From Talpa occidentalis (taxonomy: Eukaryota; Chordata; Mammalia; Eulipotyphla; Talpidae): 64,000 nucleotides of DNA. Below the pieces are notes generated by a model. It worked only from the letters and a program-made list of their open reading frames with translations, searched no databases and was not told the DNA's origin. The stretch covers positions 141,328,676-141,392,675 of the forward strand of contig NW_023604295.1 in the NCBI RefSeq assembly GCF_014898055.3. Reading direction: 5' to 3'. Both the position numbers and the translations under genes were made by a program. Shown piece after piece: positions 32,101 to 43,760 of the stretch. How positions within the stretch are numbered: the stretch's first letter is position 1; each line of letters begins with the position of its first letter.

Positions 32101-32999
32101 CCTGTTTCTTATGAAGTATCATTTTATGCAAAGAGATGCTCTATCCCTTCTTAGAAATCAGAATATATCTATCTATTTTTCCTGTATATCTGTCTGTCTG
32201 ATACCAATGGGAACAGTTCTTTTGGGAATAGAAGTCCTTTCTAAAATATTAAAAGCAAAAAAAAAAAATAAAGAAGGCAACTCTGTAAGTTAAGAAAACC
32301 ACACTGCACAATTTATGCCCCAGAGTAAAGCTTGCTGGGATGAAGAACAGGAAAAGCAGAAGTTAAATGGAAAAGGCCACTCAGAAAATAGTCCCATATG
32401 TTTTAGCTACGCCACATAAAGTTACTTCCAGACCCATTTTCACATCCTTTTCACTTCTCTAGAAGACCTGTTCCCCAATCAGGGTGCCCCTTCTAACAGA
32501 AACCTCTTTAAAGTCAACTTTAAGTAATGATCACATCTGTCCTTCTGACTACTTGGATTTGAACACGGACTCAACACTATTTTCTGGTGTCTTGTGAGGC
32601 TCAACCCTCTTTATGCTCCAGAAAGCTACTAGAAATATGCTACTAGAAATTACACATATCATGAACTTGCCACATTTATTAAAACACCTTGTTTTACATA
32701 CAGACAAATCACATTCTTGCTCTGTAATATCCGGGCCAGAGAGGATGGTGTGATTCAGCTCTTGGTTACTGGGCAGTGGTCCAGTGTGAGTGTCGCTAAA
32801 GTCTTTTAAAAAATCCTCATTTTAAATTCAATTTTAATGGAACAAACTGCTAGAGATGTGCCAAGAAAATTGTCCCTTAATATTCGCCTTTGGGATTGTG
32901 ACCCCTAAAGTCTTTACCAGGCTGATAACTTCCCAGGTCCATGAAATCTCTTAGCAGATGCACTGCTGGGGTGGGGGGTTTGGGGGGTGCAATGGCATT
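32101..32999. other. Unique sequence, nothing recognised
   Basis: No gene or dispersed repeat was recognised. Short G-runs occur at about 32970-32987. Confidence 0.4.
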
Positions 33000-33300
33000 T
33001 GAAAACTGCCTCTGCTGAATACTGTTAGCCTGTGAATTATTCCAAGTACATTAAGAGAAACTAATGACACCTTTGTTAGCTAATGTGTTTCACCTGCAAA
33101 GGTAACAGTTGCATTCTGAATAGATCTGGGCAGAGAGTGGGGGAAATACAAGCTGTTATGCTCCCTGATTTCTTGTATAGTATTTAGGCAATTTGTTTAG
33201 TCTGAGCTCCCGGCTATTTATGTCCTTGATGTCAGTGACCACATCTCAGCCCTTTGGTTTTTGCTTCTCCTCATTAAGCCATAGAGATTTCATTCTTTGG
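33000..33300. promoter_or_regulatory. Candidate conserved non-coding element (weak)
   Basis: Repeat-free block with CTGTTAGCCTGTGAATTATTC, TTGTTAGCTAATGTG, TTAGGCAATTTG, GAGCTCCCGGCTATTTATG and CCTCATTAAGCC. The motif mix (TAAT cores with unique flanks) fits an enhancer-like block. Inference only. Confidence 0.35.
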
Positions 33301-33312
33301 CTGCCTCCTTGG

Positions 33313-33332
33313 TTTTTTTTTTTTTTTTTTTT
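33313..33332. repeat. Poly(T) run
   Basis: About 20 uninterrupted T's, followed by ATCAACAAGAC. No head of a known element is attached, so it is either a microsatellite-like run or the tail of an unrecognised element. Confidence 0.95.
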
Positions 33333-35149
33333 ATCAACAAGACTATATATTTGAGGAAGGTTCAAACACCTTTAGACAAAGATGAAGAGAAGGATGAGGG
33401 AGGTGGGGATTGGGGGGGTTTGCTTTTGTTATTGCAAAATGACACCTTTTCAAATATGTAACCAGTTTTTGTGATGACAAAAGACTTGTGATTTTCCCTT
33501 CAAGGCATTTAGCCAATTTTACAAGACTTGGATATTTTCAGACTCTGTTTGGTGATAGGAATCTTCCAGATTTGCAGTTTAAAAGTCTCAGGACAGGGGT
33601 CTTTTTTACCTAATTTCATGTTGAGCTTGTGATTGAAATGTCTTCTGTAAGAGTTGAAGCAAGAGAAGAAATAACAGTGAATAGAAGCAATCCACTCAAA
33701 ACCTGGACATGACTTTGAGGTCTGCTTTTTTTGTTTGCTTTTCGGTTTCAGTCATGATTGCCATCAGGTAACATTTGGGAATTTTGATTCTCACCAATCT
33801 CAGACTCTCCTGGGTATTTCTACCTCTGAACACAGATGGAGAGAGAGATACACTTCAGAATACCACAAGTGTCTCCCTTATTTTATTGTCATTGTGTTGC
33901 TGTTATGTGCTGCTGATTTAATTAATCAAAATTCGTAAAATCAACCTTCTTACCGACCCATCACCTGGTGAGCTTGCTCCTCTTTTCTGAGGGACTGCTC
34001 CAATACAAGACAATGTTCTCTTCTTGTTTCTTGAAATCTGCCCCAACTATCCCTACTTCCTGTCATATGGATGAAATGACTCCATCTGTTTCATCAACCT
34101 TTCTGGGATTTTTTAATTTAAATGATTGACTTTCTGGTTCCTGAATCATCTGCAAAAGAAGTGATGAGTATCCTGGGACCTGTTCCTCTTCACCCTGGTA
34201 CTCTCAGTCATAATTACCTGAGGTCCACAGTGAATTGCTTCTCATCTCAGACATGCATCGAATATCAGGCAGGACTGAGGAGATGCCGTGAAGCTCTGCT
34301 ATTTTTGTTGTTCTTACACAAAAGAACTTGCTCAACTTTTCTGTACCTTTCTCTGGAGAAGATGAAAACTAGAGAGGTTGATTATTTTCTACCCTAGGTT
34401 TGGATTTAGGAAGATGAGGCATTTTCCTTTTCTAGCAATAGGCATGGGTTTTCAACCTGTCATTTTCTCCTGTCAGCCAAGCACACGCAGAATGTGCAGG
34501 GAGCAGTGGGCGGTAACAGGGATTCTGGGAATAAGAGCAATCTGCCTCATCTGGCCTGGAGTAGGGGAAACTCCATGGTGTCTCATTAAAAGGTCTTCTT
34601 CACTCCTTCGGGTTCTTTCCAATAGTGCCGAAGCAGATTGGCGATATTAGCATTGCTCTTCTGCTGGTGACTGGTGTAAACAGATCTTAACTTGATATAC
34701 ATGTGCACTGTTTTCTCTGATACTTGTCATTTCCAGAGTGGTTGCAGCTGTTCCCAATGTTGCTACAAAACACCTTTTAACCAAGAATACTTGCTGCTTC
34801 CCTGCTGTAAGCAACTGTGGATGGGTATGTGATTCATCAGCTGTACTCTTGACACTGTAGAAATATAGAGTAACAAGTGAATGCTTCTTTCCTTTGATTC
34901 CATTATGGGATGCTGTACCAACTCACAGCTGGAAACAAATTAAAGTCGTTTTGCTGATAATACAATGAAAGTGGTTTCCAAGTAAAGATCCTATTCAAAT
35001 TATTCATGATGTTTTCCCTTCTAGGACTATGTGTCTTTATTTGTGAAATTAGATTGGTTTGCATTTAAATGTTAATAACAAAGAGAGTTCTTGTATCATG
35101 CAGGCTCTGACAAGGTGATATGTTTGGATAGCTATATACGTATGGATGG
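33333..35149. other. Unique sequence, no gene recognised
   Basis: No dispersed repeat was recognised. Plus-strand frames at 33735-33938, 34122-34397 and 34378-34650 have no recognised domain and overlap one another, which argues against real coding. Confidence 0.4.
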
Positions 35150-35176
35150 ATATATATATGCACACATATGTATATG

Positions 35177-35209
<33 letters not shown>

Positions 35210-35210
35210 T
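35150..35210. repeat. (TA)n microsatellite with TATG interruptions
   Basis: TATATATATGCACACATATG then an uninterrupted TA array at about 35182-35210. Confidence 0.95.
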
Positions 35211-37299
35211 TGCATTTGGACAGTGTAACTAACTTGTAGATGGCTCGTATTATTGGTTCTTTAATCCCTCTTCTTTCACCCTGAATTACAGGGATACTTT
35301 AAAATCACAAAAATAATATGTGTGTTTTAATAATTATTCTTTGCTTTTCAAAGATGAGTTGAAATTAGTCTTCTTTTTTGCTCCTGCTTGCATTTATGTG
35401 TTCTGAACTACAACTTCCCTTTCATTCTGGATGTCAATTTCTATTTCTAACTTTGAAAGTTATCTTTGATTCTTCTACCACATATTCTTGAAATACAATC
35501 AGGTAAGGCAAACACTGCTTATTCTCAAGAGGTCCTTTTTTTGTTTTCCTCTTTAAATTAAAATGAAACCCTAATGCCAGCCTGAAGGTAAGAGGAATGT
35601 TGCCTCTTTTTTTTATTGCTTTAAGCATTTTATTGGCATTTGACAAAACAAAACACAAATAATGAGACTTGTATGTCCTTTACATCTATTGTGCATTTGC
35701 TTTTTTCGCTGATAGCTTAAATGTTTGTTCTTCCAGAAAGCTTCTATTACATAGGAGAGTGCAGAGGGTATTGAGAAAATAGTTTGACTCAGGAAAATTA
35801 ACAATGAAAGTGTTCCAGCTGAAAAAGCACTTGGACATGATTTGGGACATCAGATTTCCGGTAGTGTTCACTCCTTATTGGCTCAGACTTGAATGCTGTG
35901 AGTTGATGTGATGTGATAACGTTCAGATGTTTTTTTCTGAGATGTGTTTAGTTGTTGATGCACATGGTAAGCACATAATAGGTGTTTTAATTGATACTTA
36001 GACACACATATTGCACTCTTACATTTAATGAGTCTTGCCAGCGTGGGTAATTTGGTGGCATCAGTAGTTGTCCGTATATTCTTCAGCTCATCTCTAGCTC
36101 TCTGTTGACAAGTTTGTTATCCCTACCTTATATCTACCCCATCGGTTTGCAATTCTATGAAATGGTAAAATTATGTTTTAGAGGTTAAAATATATCTTGT
36201 AAGTGATCGAGCCCCATTTAACTCATATTAGAGTTTCAGTTCTTTAGAAAGAGGATATATTGACATTGTTGCTATGATTTTGAATATTATAAGTTCAAAA
36301 GTATTTATTGTGTTGTGATTAAAAAAATAAATCATGTGTAAAATACATTTTTATTTTTTTATATTGACTTTACTTTTTGAATTAGATATATTTCATTAAG
36401 CTAGCAATAACCATATGTTATATGTCATCTAATATCCTGGGGGAATGATAAGTGGCTAGTCCTAGAATTCCCATCTCATTATTTTTTGACTTTAAATTCA
36501 AACAGGGCAATATCTAAAACTCTCACATGATGGTTGATTAGTGACCCAATGAAATGAGTTGTTGAAAACATAATTCCTGTTCATAGGAGCTGTGTGTATA
36601 ATTCATGATGTGAATGATTACAAATAGTATTCTTGCTGGCAGTGTCAGACAGGAGGCCAGCAGTTAATGGCCCATGGAGATTTAACTACCCATTTTCCCA
36701 AAGGTGTTCCTTATAGGGCAAACATGAGACCCAATAATGGAAGACAGTAGGAACTTGCTTCTCCATTGCCTTACTGCTCACTTGGGAACAAATGGATTTA
36801 TTTTATGAATTCTAGGTCCATCTTCATTTACCATTTTTCTCTCTCTCGCTGTCATGAAAGTATTTGTGTGCTTATAAAACATGACTGAGACACATATTTT
36901 GTAGACATTGTGATAATATGCTTGCAATCTATCTAAACCCTATATAGAGAACTTGAAAAAAGGTACAGCTAATATCTCAATAGTTATGCCTACTATTCAT
37001 AAATTACTTAATATGCACTTGATGCACTATAAGTGACTGTTAGCTGTGATTTTCATACATCTAATATTTTAAGTATCTCAATAATATGTGGTTGGTCTAA
37101 AAATTTATATAGAAATAAGCTATGACAACTTAGAAGCAATGAAAACCGTAGGTTTTGTCAGGTCTGGACAAATGAATTGAAATTAAGATAAATTTTAGAG
37201 TGGATAAACTGATGACCTGTATAGAGCCCTGTAATTTAAGTTTTTAAAGGCAGCTAAAAAAGTACATAATGAAGTGCATAAGTTATGTGCTAAGTGTCC
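35211..37299. other. AT-rich sequence, nothing recognised
   Basis: About 2 kb without a recognised repeat. Overlapping minus-strand frames at 35434-35871 lie in different frames and carry no domain. Confidence 0.4.
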
Positions 37300-37478
37300 T
37301 GATGCTCACTTGAATTTTCAACAGAGCAGTCACCGGTATTTCTCATCTACCATGTAGTAAGCACATAGAGGGTTTAGTGGCTACAGCAGCAAACAGTTAG
37401 ACTGTGTCTACCTTCAAGTGCATGACTTCCTAATGGAAGGGAACAGATGTTAAGGCTATATGCAAATATGTAAGGTGA

Positions 37479-37749
37479 TTTTTTTAAAGATTGGTTTTAT
37501 TTATTTATACAGACAAGAACTGGGGTGTAGGGCAGAGGTATGGGGGGGTGAAAGGGTCCACCAGAGACAGAATGGGGAGCAGAACAGGCGGATCTGCTGA
37601 AATACACTACTGAGGGGAGCAGCTGGTGAGGCAGGAGAGGTCTGCTGCACCATGTGGATCAGCTACCTGGCCAGCGATGGATCTCATGCTGCAGTGGCTG
37701 CTGATAGCTTGATAGTGCTGAAGTTTAGCCCCTAGTGCCAGGGAGGCCC
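37479..37749 (-). mobile_element. tRNA-derived SINE, subfamily 1, antisense
   Basis: Reversed tail TTTTTTTAAAGATTGGTTTT, reversed body, and reversed head TGCTGAAGTTTAGCCCCTAG followed by GCCAGGGAGGCCC. Flanking duplication aaatatgtaaggtga at 37464 and acatatgtaagacaa at 37750 (imperfect). Confidence 0.95.
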
Positions 37750-37859
37750 ACATATGTAAGACAATTTATGGTAGTGGTAAGTGCCCTTAATAAAATGTAG
37801 TGGGGCAACATGCTATTGAATAGATTGACTGGAGTGTGGGGTGATTGACTGCTTTATCT

Positions 37860-38205
37860 AGGATAGTTCAAGAAGATTTCATATTTGAAAGATAAATATT
37901 GGAAGGTATCACTAATAGCAGAAAACAAAGTAACTGAACCAAGATAAATACAAGTTTAAGAACTAACCCTTGATAGCTGACTACAGAACTGTAGCAACAA
38001 GACAGGGGTGAAAACAAAGAGGGAAGGAGGCACAGTGGACATTTGTGGGGGATTCTGGGCAACCTCATGGTGGTTGTCTATGTTAGTAATACCTGATGAG
38101 GGTATCCAAATATCACCTCAATTAAAAATAAATCAAATTAAAAAAATAAAATAGAACCCTTAGCTTGAACAATCCAAAAAAAAAAAAAAAAAAAGAAAAG
38201 AAAAA
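37860..38205 (+). mobile_element. L1 3' end, sense, with poly(A)
   Basis: GAACCAAGATAAATACAAG, TGACTACAGAACTGTAGCAAC, GGGTGAAAACAAAGAGGG, GGAGGCACAGTGGAC, GGGGGATTCTGGGC, TGGTGGTTGTCTATG, GTAATACCTGATGAGGG, CACCTCAATTAAAAATAAATC and a 19-base A-run at 38176-38194. Aligns by eye with 25135-25470. It is 5'-truncated, and the sequence after the first A-rich tail may be 3' transduced text. Confidence 0.6.
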
Positions 38206-38490
38206 ATACAGCAAATGGAAGGACAAATCAAATAATAATGAGATTTCAAGTCAAAACAAAAGAAGGTTTCTCATTTGAACTGTGATCTGAATGGTAAGGG
38301 GATATGGGGAAGTTTATTAGTAATTAATAGAGCAGTAAGTGCAGCAGCTCTGAGGTAGAGGTGTGAGCTGTTTACAGAAAGGAAAGGTGGTTGGGAAATA
38401 GTGAGAAGTGAAAAGGCTAATAGAATGAAAAGAAATAGGCATGATCCAGCTCACAGGCACCAGATGGGAGGAATGTTTAAATGGCTATTG

Positions 38491-39159
38491 GGTGGCCAAT
38501 CACTGTGTGGCTTCTAAATAATTTCCTCTACCTCTGCAGGTCAATGCAAAAGAAACTACATGAGGCCAGGCATTAGAGCTTTTAAGTGTTAGATATGGCC
38601 CTGCCTCTAACTACACTGTTTTTCTGGAACAATCATTGACTATTTCAGGTTTGCAATCATAATATAAAAAGTATCAAACAAATGATTTATTAGGCTCATT
38701 AAATTTAGAAGAAAGAGCCCTATATATTATACATTTCCAAAACCTTCACAAAGATTGTGGGAAACAGATTTTGAGCCAGAAGAACTTACAGCATTATTCC
38801 CTAACCTATGGGTGTAAATATCACTTCATTTTTGGGTCTTTCAGAAGGAATGGCATGCCCCAGTTTTGTTCTTGTTTCTTCATTCATCAAAATGAATGAA
38901 TAAATCATACACAAGTGAACACTAGTCAATAACCTTTTCCTCTAAAGGAGTGATTTCTTGGCAGAGTTTTAAACTAACCCAAGACATGTCTAATTATCTC
39001 AAAATAAAATGAATTTTAATTCATGTAAATAAGTAAAAGAAAGTATTAAGAGTTTATTGCACTAAAACATAAAATTAGAGGATACAAATAAAAATTAGAT
39101 GTTGAATTCCAAATACATATAGAATTGTTTTATGGCTGTAAAGATACTTATGGCTGTGA
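38491..39159. other. AT-rich sequence, nothing recognised
   Basis: No gene or dispersed repeat was recognised. Confidence 0.4.
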
Positions 39160-39620
39160 TATATAATTTGCTGAGCAAATTGGTTACCAAAATATCAGCA
39201 TTTCATTCTGTTAAAAAGATCTCCGATTCTAATCAACAATTCATTGCTGTATTGGAACAATTCATATAAATTTATATGAAGCAATTGATTGGCTTTGCTT
39301 ACATAAAGACATTTGTTTTAAATACAGTTTAATGTTACATAATTTATCATAAGTCTCAGGTCCGCCATATTTCCGTGGATATTAACGCATCAATGTCAAA
39401 TGGGATTGAAACTGAGAAAAATTACTTGAGGGCATTTTTGTTTTGTACTTAAATTTTATTTTGTCATTTATTCTTATTAGCAATCATTAAGCAATTTAAT
39501 AATTATAAGCTCCATTAACATTTTAATGAGTCTAGTGGCCATTGCTAAGTGTAATTAAATTAGTTTTATTGTATGATATTTTGAAGCTGTGATTAAATTA
39601 AGTTTTACTGTGCTTAGAAT
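39160..39620. promoter_or_regulatory. Candidate conserved non-coding element, TAAT-rich
   Basis: Repeat-free, dense with homeodomain-type cores: TTTAATAATTATAAGC, CCATTAACATTTTAATGAG, GTGTAATTAAATTAG and GTGATTAAATTAAG. CpGs are retained in GGTCCGCCATATTTCCGTGG and TTAACGCATC. A perfect 20-bp palindrome, ttcatataaatttatatgaa, lies at 39261-39280. The pattern fits a developmental enhancer in a gene desert or intron. The target gene is not visible here. Confidence 0.45.
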
Positions 39621-41108
39621 AATAAACCTATGGAGAGACTGCTATTCACCAAACATCTTATTAACCTATAAGATACTAAAAAAATAGACATTAATGGAGA
39701 CAGGAGAAAAATATAATTCCCTATTGAGTCTATTCACAAGATAAAACTTTAATCATTTCAGTTCAGAATCAGTCTAGTTATGACAGCATATTTTACTTAA
39801 AGGTGTTCTGGGTAAAGGTAGAGACAAAAGGGGAAGAGAATAGGTATTTTGGTCATGTTCTGCTTCTCCCCTCTTTTCGTAGCTGGACTATGGGAATGGG
39901 ACTAGATGAACTGGGACATATTAATGACCTGGAGTAGATACATGTCAATAGATATTGCGTTATTTGGTACCAAATAAGATCTCATATATATTCACTGATT
40001 AACTTAAAATTTAATTATAGCAGCAAAAAAGGTTTTTTTTATTTTATTTTACAAGTGTAAACCTAAATATGTACAAAAGGCATTAAAATGGCAGTCATTG
40101 GTAATCATCGTATTTCTGATCAGTGTGTTATACTGGAATCCACGGCTTGAAACCTCTCTTTCTTGCTATCATTTAAACCTTTTCCTTAGATGTTCTGTGA
40201 TTATATATGAAATGGAAGCTGATCACACATTGAGTATCCCTTGTGCCAATCTTTGGTCTTGCCCAAATTTAAATGTTTGATTCTTTATTGCTACTACTTT
40301 AAGATAAATTCTAAAATGCTCTCAAGAGTAAAATGAGATAGTCTGATTTTCTGATGAATTGCCTTACATAGAATGCAATTAAGCATTTTACAGGATAGTA
40401 ATTTGTATAGCATGTACAGCACATGTTTACTTGTGGGAATTATGTGGTTTTGCTGTAATTATTAGATTCTATTGATTGTATTCCATTATGTTAATGTTTC
40501 CGAAATGAGCGTATCAAACAATTTTATGCAATATATCAGAAGCCTCAGGGATATTTTCTTCAACATATTTTTAAAGCCACCAAAAAACATTTTATCATTA
40601 AATTTATACATTCCATTTTTTAATCAAGAAAGTATATGGGTATTCAATGTGGACTTTTAAATTAAAAATTAATTATTAAGAAATACTACATTATATTTTC
40701 ATTATATATGTCATATACCACTAATCAAAAATAGGAAATTCGCGCTATCTTGGGTTTTTATGTTGTTGTTTTTTTTAATAGTCAATGCTGAATTAGATTC
40801 CTTTTAACTATAGGTAGTAACACACCTTTGGAACTTTGAAACCACAGCCCTAATATGATTATAAGCAGCTAACACATAACACAACATTTTTCTTTATATT
40901 TCTGGAAGAAAGAAAAACAAAATATCACATAAAGAATATCAAAAAAAGAGGTTTTTATGTTAGTGGTGCAATTTCTATTCATTATTTAAAATTTCCATTT
41001 GGAGAAGTCAGTAACCCAGACAAAAGAATCCACTTTGACCCTCCTTATCACTAAATATATTCCTGTTTTCATCCATTTCTTAATCTCATTTCTCTCACTT
41101 GATAATCT
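39621..41108. other. AT-rich sequence, nothing recognised
   Basis: No gene or dispersed repeat was recognised. Short frames at 40098-40280 and 40472-40660 have no domain. Confidence 0.4.
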
Positions 41109-41122
41109 AGTCATTCCAGTTT

Positions 41123-41388
41123 TTTTTTAAAGGTTTATTTATTTTTTTATACAAACACTGGGTACAGTCAGAAGCACAGGAGGGTGAGAGAATTCACCAG
41201 AGCCAGAGCAGGGAGCAGAACAGGCAGAAGGACCGAAGTACACTGCTGAGGGGAGCAGCGGGCGGCAGGAGAGGTCTGCCATGCCATGTGGGACCCTTGC
41301 ACGGTAGCCAGGGATCGAACCGGTGCTGCAGAGGCTGCAGGCAGCTTCGCAGCCCAGGCTCAACTGCTGCACCACCAGGGGAGGCCCA
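41123..41388 (-). mobile_element. tRNA-derived SINE, subfamily 3, antisense
   Basis: Reversed tail TTTATTTATTTTTTTATAC, subfamily-3 body (ACTGGGTACAGTCAGAAGC, CACCAGAGCCAGAGC, GGGCGGCAGGAGAGG) and reversed head CAACTGCTGCACCACCAGGG followed by GAGGCCC. Flanking 13-bp duplication agtcattccagtt at 41109-41121 and agttattccaatt at 41389-41401. Confidence 0.96.
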
Positions 41389-41689
41389 AGTTATTCCAAT
41401 TGTTTCAAGCTCTTCTTGGGCAAAGAATAATTCTATACCGAGTCTAAGATTTTTATACACTCAGTTTACCTGCTCCACTAGCATCATTCATATACATTTC
41501 AGAGTTAACTTGTTTTGGCCCCAGCTTTCCCCGCCTGTAGTTGACATCACCATCTATGCAGTTTCTCAAAGCAATAACCTCTGTGTCAGATTGATACCAA
41601 GTCTATCATTGTGTTACTTGACTTCCAAGACAATATTTGTTTCAAATGTATATATTTATATATCTACTGCCACCACTTGAATCCAAATT

Positions 41690-42280
41690 CCCTTAATCTC
41701 TTAAGTGGCCAGTGGCAGTGGCTTCCTAATCCATTCCTTTTCTGAAAGTCTTCCTCTAGTATATGCCATTATCTATTCACCAACCAAAGGCATCACCCAA
41801 CTCTTAAAAACATTTTAGTTGTGCTTCCTCTCTAAATCTCCCTCCATTCTTTCCTAGCACATGCAGAATAAATTATTTGTTTAAAACATCCTGTCTGTTT
41901 CCCTCCCTATCTGTTATATAAGCCCATAAGAACAAGGACTATCTGTCAGGTCAGCACTGGATCCTGAGTACCGGCAGCAGTGCCAGGTACTTAGTGCCTG
42001 ACTCTCTCCTTGCCTGTTCATAAGTATGGCTTATTTTCATTCTTAAAATATGAGTTTTCACATAGACTTTCTCTCATCATCCTTTTAAGAATAACCTTCT
42101 CTGCCTGTGTAACTGGGTAACTTTGTTTGTATGTAACTTTGTACAGTGTTTAATCTCATCATTACAAGTCAAACTCTGTAATTGTTTATTGACTGCTGCT
42201 CCTATTGGAGTGCCTATTCTGTGAGACCAGGAATAGATCCATTGTGCTTATCCTGGTCTGACAAATAGGAGATTTGTAAC
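41690..42280 (+). mobile_element. L2-like 3' region, sense (weak)
   Basis: Segments recall the L2 3' plan: GTGGCAGTGGCTTCCTAATCC, CTCCCTCCATTCTTTCC, AAGCCCATAAGAACAAGGAC, AGCAGTGCCAGGTACTTAGTG, and later CTGTAATTGTTTATTGACTGC with GCCTATTCTGTGAGACCAGG. The order suggests one or two old L2 copies, strongly eroded. Confidence 0.45.
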
Positions 42281-42629
42281 AAAAATGTGAGTGATTTCCA
42301 GAACTCTCTTCCAGCAGGGTTTCTTTATACTGTGTTCTTTTCTATTTTATGTATAGGCATTTCAGCTAGTGTGGCAAGGACTTGGGTTTCTGGCAGGAAA
42401 TTTAGTGGTTCTTATGCAAAATTTAATTTTCTCCCTTCAAAAAGTAATCTTGATGATCTTTTCATGTTTTTTTTTTTAAGAGGAAAGTTTCTAAATCTCA
42501 TCTCTTTATGTATACCCTTAAAATCTTCATATTTTAGGTTTTCTGAGATACTGCATTTTTGAAGAGGAGTAGTGATAACAAATAGTATGCTATTTATTGG
42601 ATCCAATAATATAGTGAGAATTGTTATAA

Positions 42630-42800
42630 GTGATGATTTTAAATTCTAAACTTCAAAACCACTTTATGTCCATAATGTTATTATCATCTTTATTTAGTAA
42701 ACAAGGAAGGGAAAGGCAGTGCATTAAATAAATTTCTAGGTATGTCCTGCCAAAAATTGGCAGGGTGAAGACTCAAGCTAGGTAGTGGTTCTAGAATCTG
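42630..42800 (-). mobile_element. MIR fragment, antisense (weak)
   Basis: CTTTATGTCCATAATGTTATT, ATCATCTTTATTTAGTAAACA, AGGAAGGGAAAGGCAGTGC and GACTCAAGCTAGGTAGTGGTT follow the antisense MIR order. Confidence 0.45.
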
Positions 42801-43199
42801 TTTTCTTACTTAGTAATTATATTTCCTGAAGGAATACTGCTCTAATAAAACAAATGATATTGTTTAAAAAGCATGAACTATTTGATTTTCAAATATGTAA
42901 AGCAAACACTTGTGATAGATTGATTCCAGTACATTGTTTCATTACTTATTAAATGCCTTCTTTTAATACAATTCAACATTTTAATGCAATGTATACAATG
43001 ATAACTTTCAAATGACACCAAGAACAAGCATCTGAAATATTAAGAACAGTGATGTGTTTTTTGATTAGTTCTGCCACATTTTCCTTTTTAGTTGGAACAG
43101 TTTATTGTCTTAGATGAATTAGACAAGGTTGCATGTAGCAATAAAAGTTGCAGATGGCTATTTGTTGATTTATATATAAGTCAACTTAGAGTAGTCATT
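42801..43199. other. AT-rich sequence, nothing recognised
   Basis: No gene or dispersed repeat was recognised. Confidence 0.4.
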
Positions 43200-43760
43200 T
43201 AATGATTGGAGGAGATACAAATGAAAGCTTTGCCTAGTTGTCTCAGCAGCCGATGGCACAGCTTCTGATGCATATTCTCTTTATCACTCACAGCCCTGTT
43301 CCTTGGCATTTGTATTTGGTCACAATGCAGAGCTGAAGGTTAATGCCCAATGGACAGGCCCAAATGTACATTCGATACCATCATTATAAGCATGCTTACT
43401 TATAAGACACAGAACAGATGAAAAGTTCCACCCTGCCTTTGCCCAAGAGCCCTTAGGAAGATGGAAAAGGATGAATCAGTACCTTGTTTGCAAAAAGCGT
43501 GACATTAATCATCTGACATCGTGAACCACCAGACAGGTGTCATTTGTTTTTTAAAGTTATGCTATGTTGTTTGTGGAGCTGCATAAATCTTCAGGATCTT
43601 TTAAAATAGTCTCCACAGGTACAGCGAATGGGAAGTGAATCTGTCATTCTTGAAAATGTTAAAGATCAGCAAGTGCAGAGTTACTGTAGCGCTGACCTTC
43701 CTCCTTCATTACCAACTGCCAGCACTCTAAGTGGAGAAAAGATTGAGGACGTAAAGACAA
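43200..43760. promoter_or_regulatory. Candidate conserved non-coding element
   Basis: Repeat-free block with textured, non-simple sequence: GTCTCAGCAGCCGATGGCAC, CACAATGCAGAGCTGAAGG, GTACATTCGATACCATCATT, AAGCGTGACATTAATCATCTG, ACATCGTGAACC, GTACAGCGAATGGG and CTGTAGCGCTGACC. Isolated CpGs are kept across the block. TTAATCATCTGACATCGTG carries an E-box-like CATCTG beside a TAAT core. Enhancer role is inference. Confidence 0.42.

Larger units (their letters stand above)
37300..38490 (-). mobile_element. Antisense L2, split by a SINE and an L1 tail
   Basis: Antisense L2 text: CATGTAGTAAGCACATAGAGG and CTACAGCAGCAAACAGTTAG (before the SINE), GGTAGTGGTAAGTGCCCTTAA (after the SINE), then AACTGTGATCTGAATGGTAAG, GCAGCTCTGAGGTAGAGG and CATGATCCAGCTCACAGG (after the L1 tail). 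This fits the order of an antisense L2 3' region. No coding remains. Confidence 0.7.
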
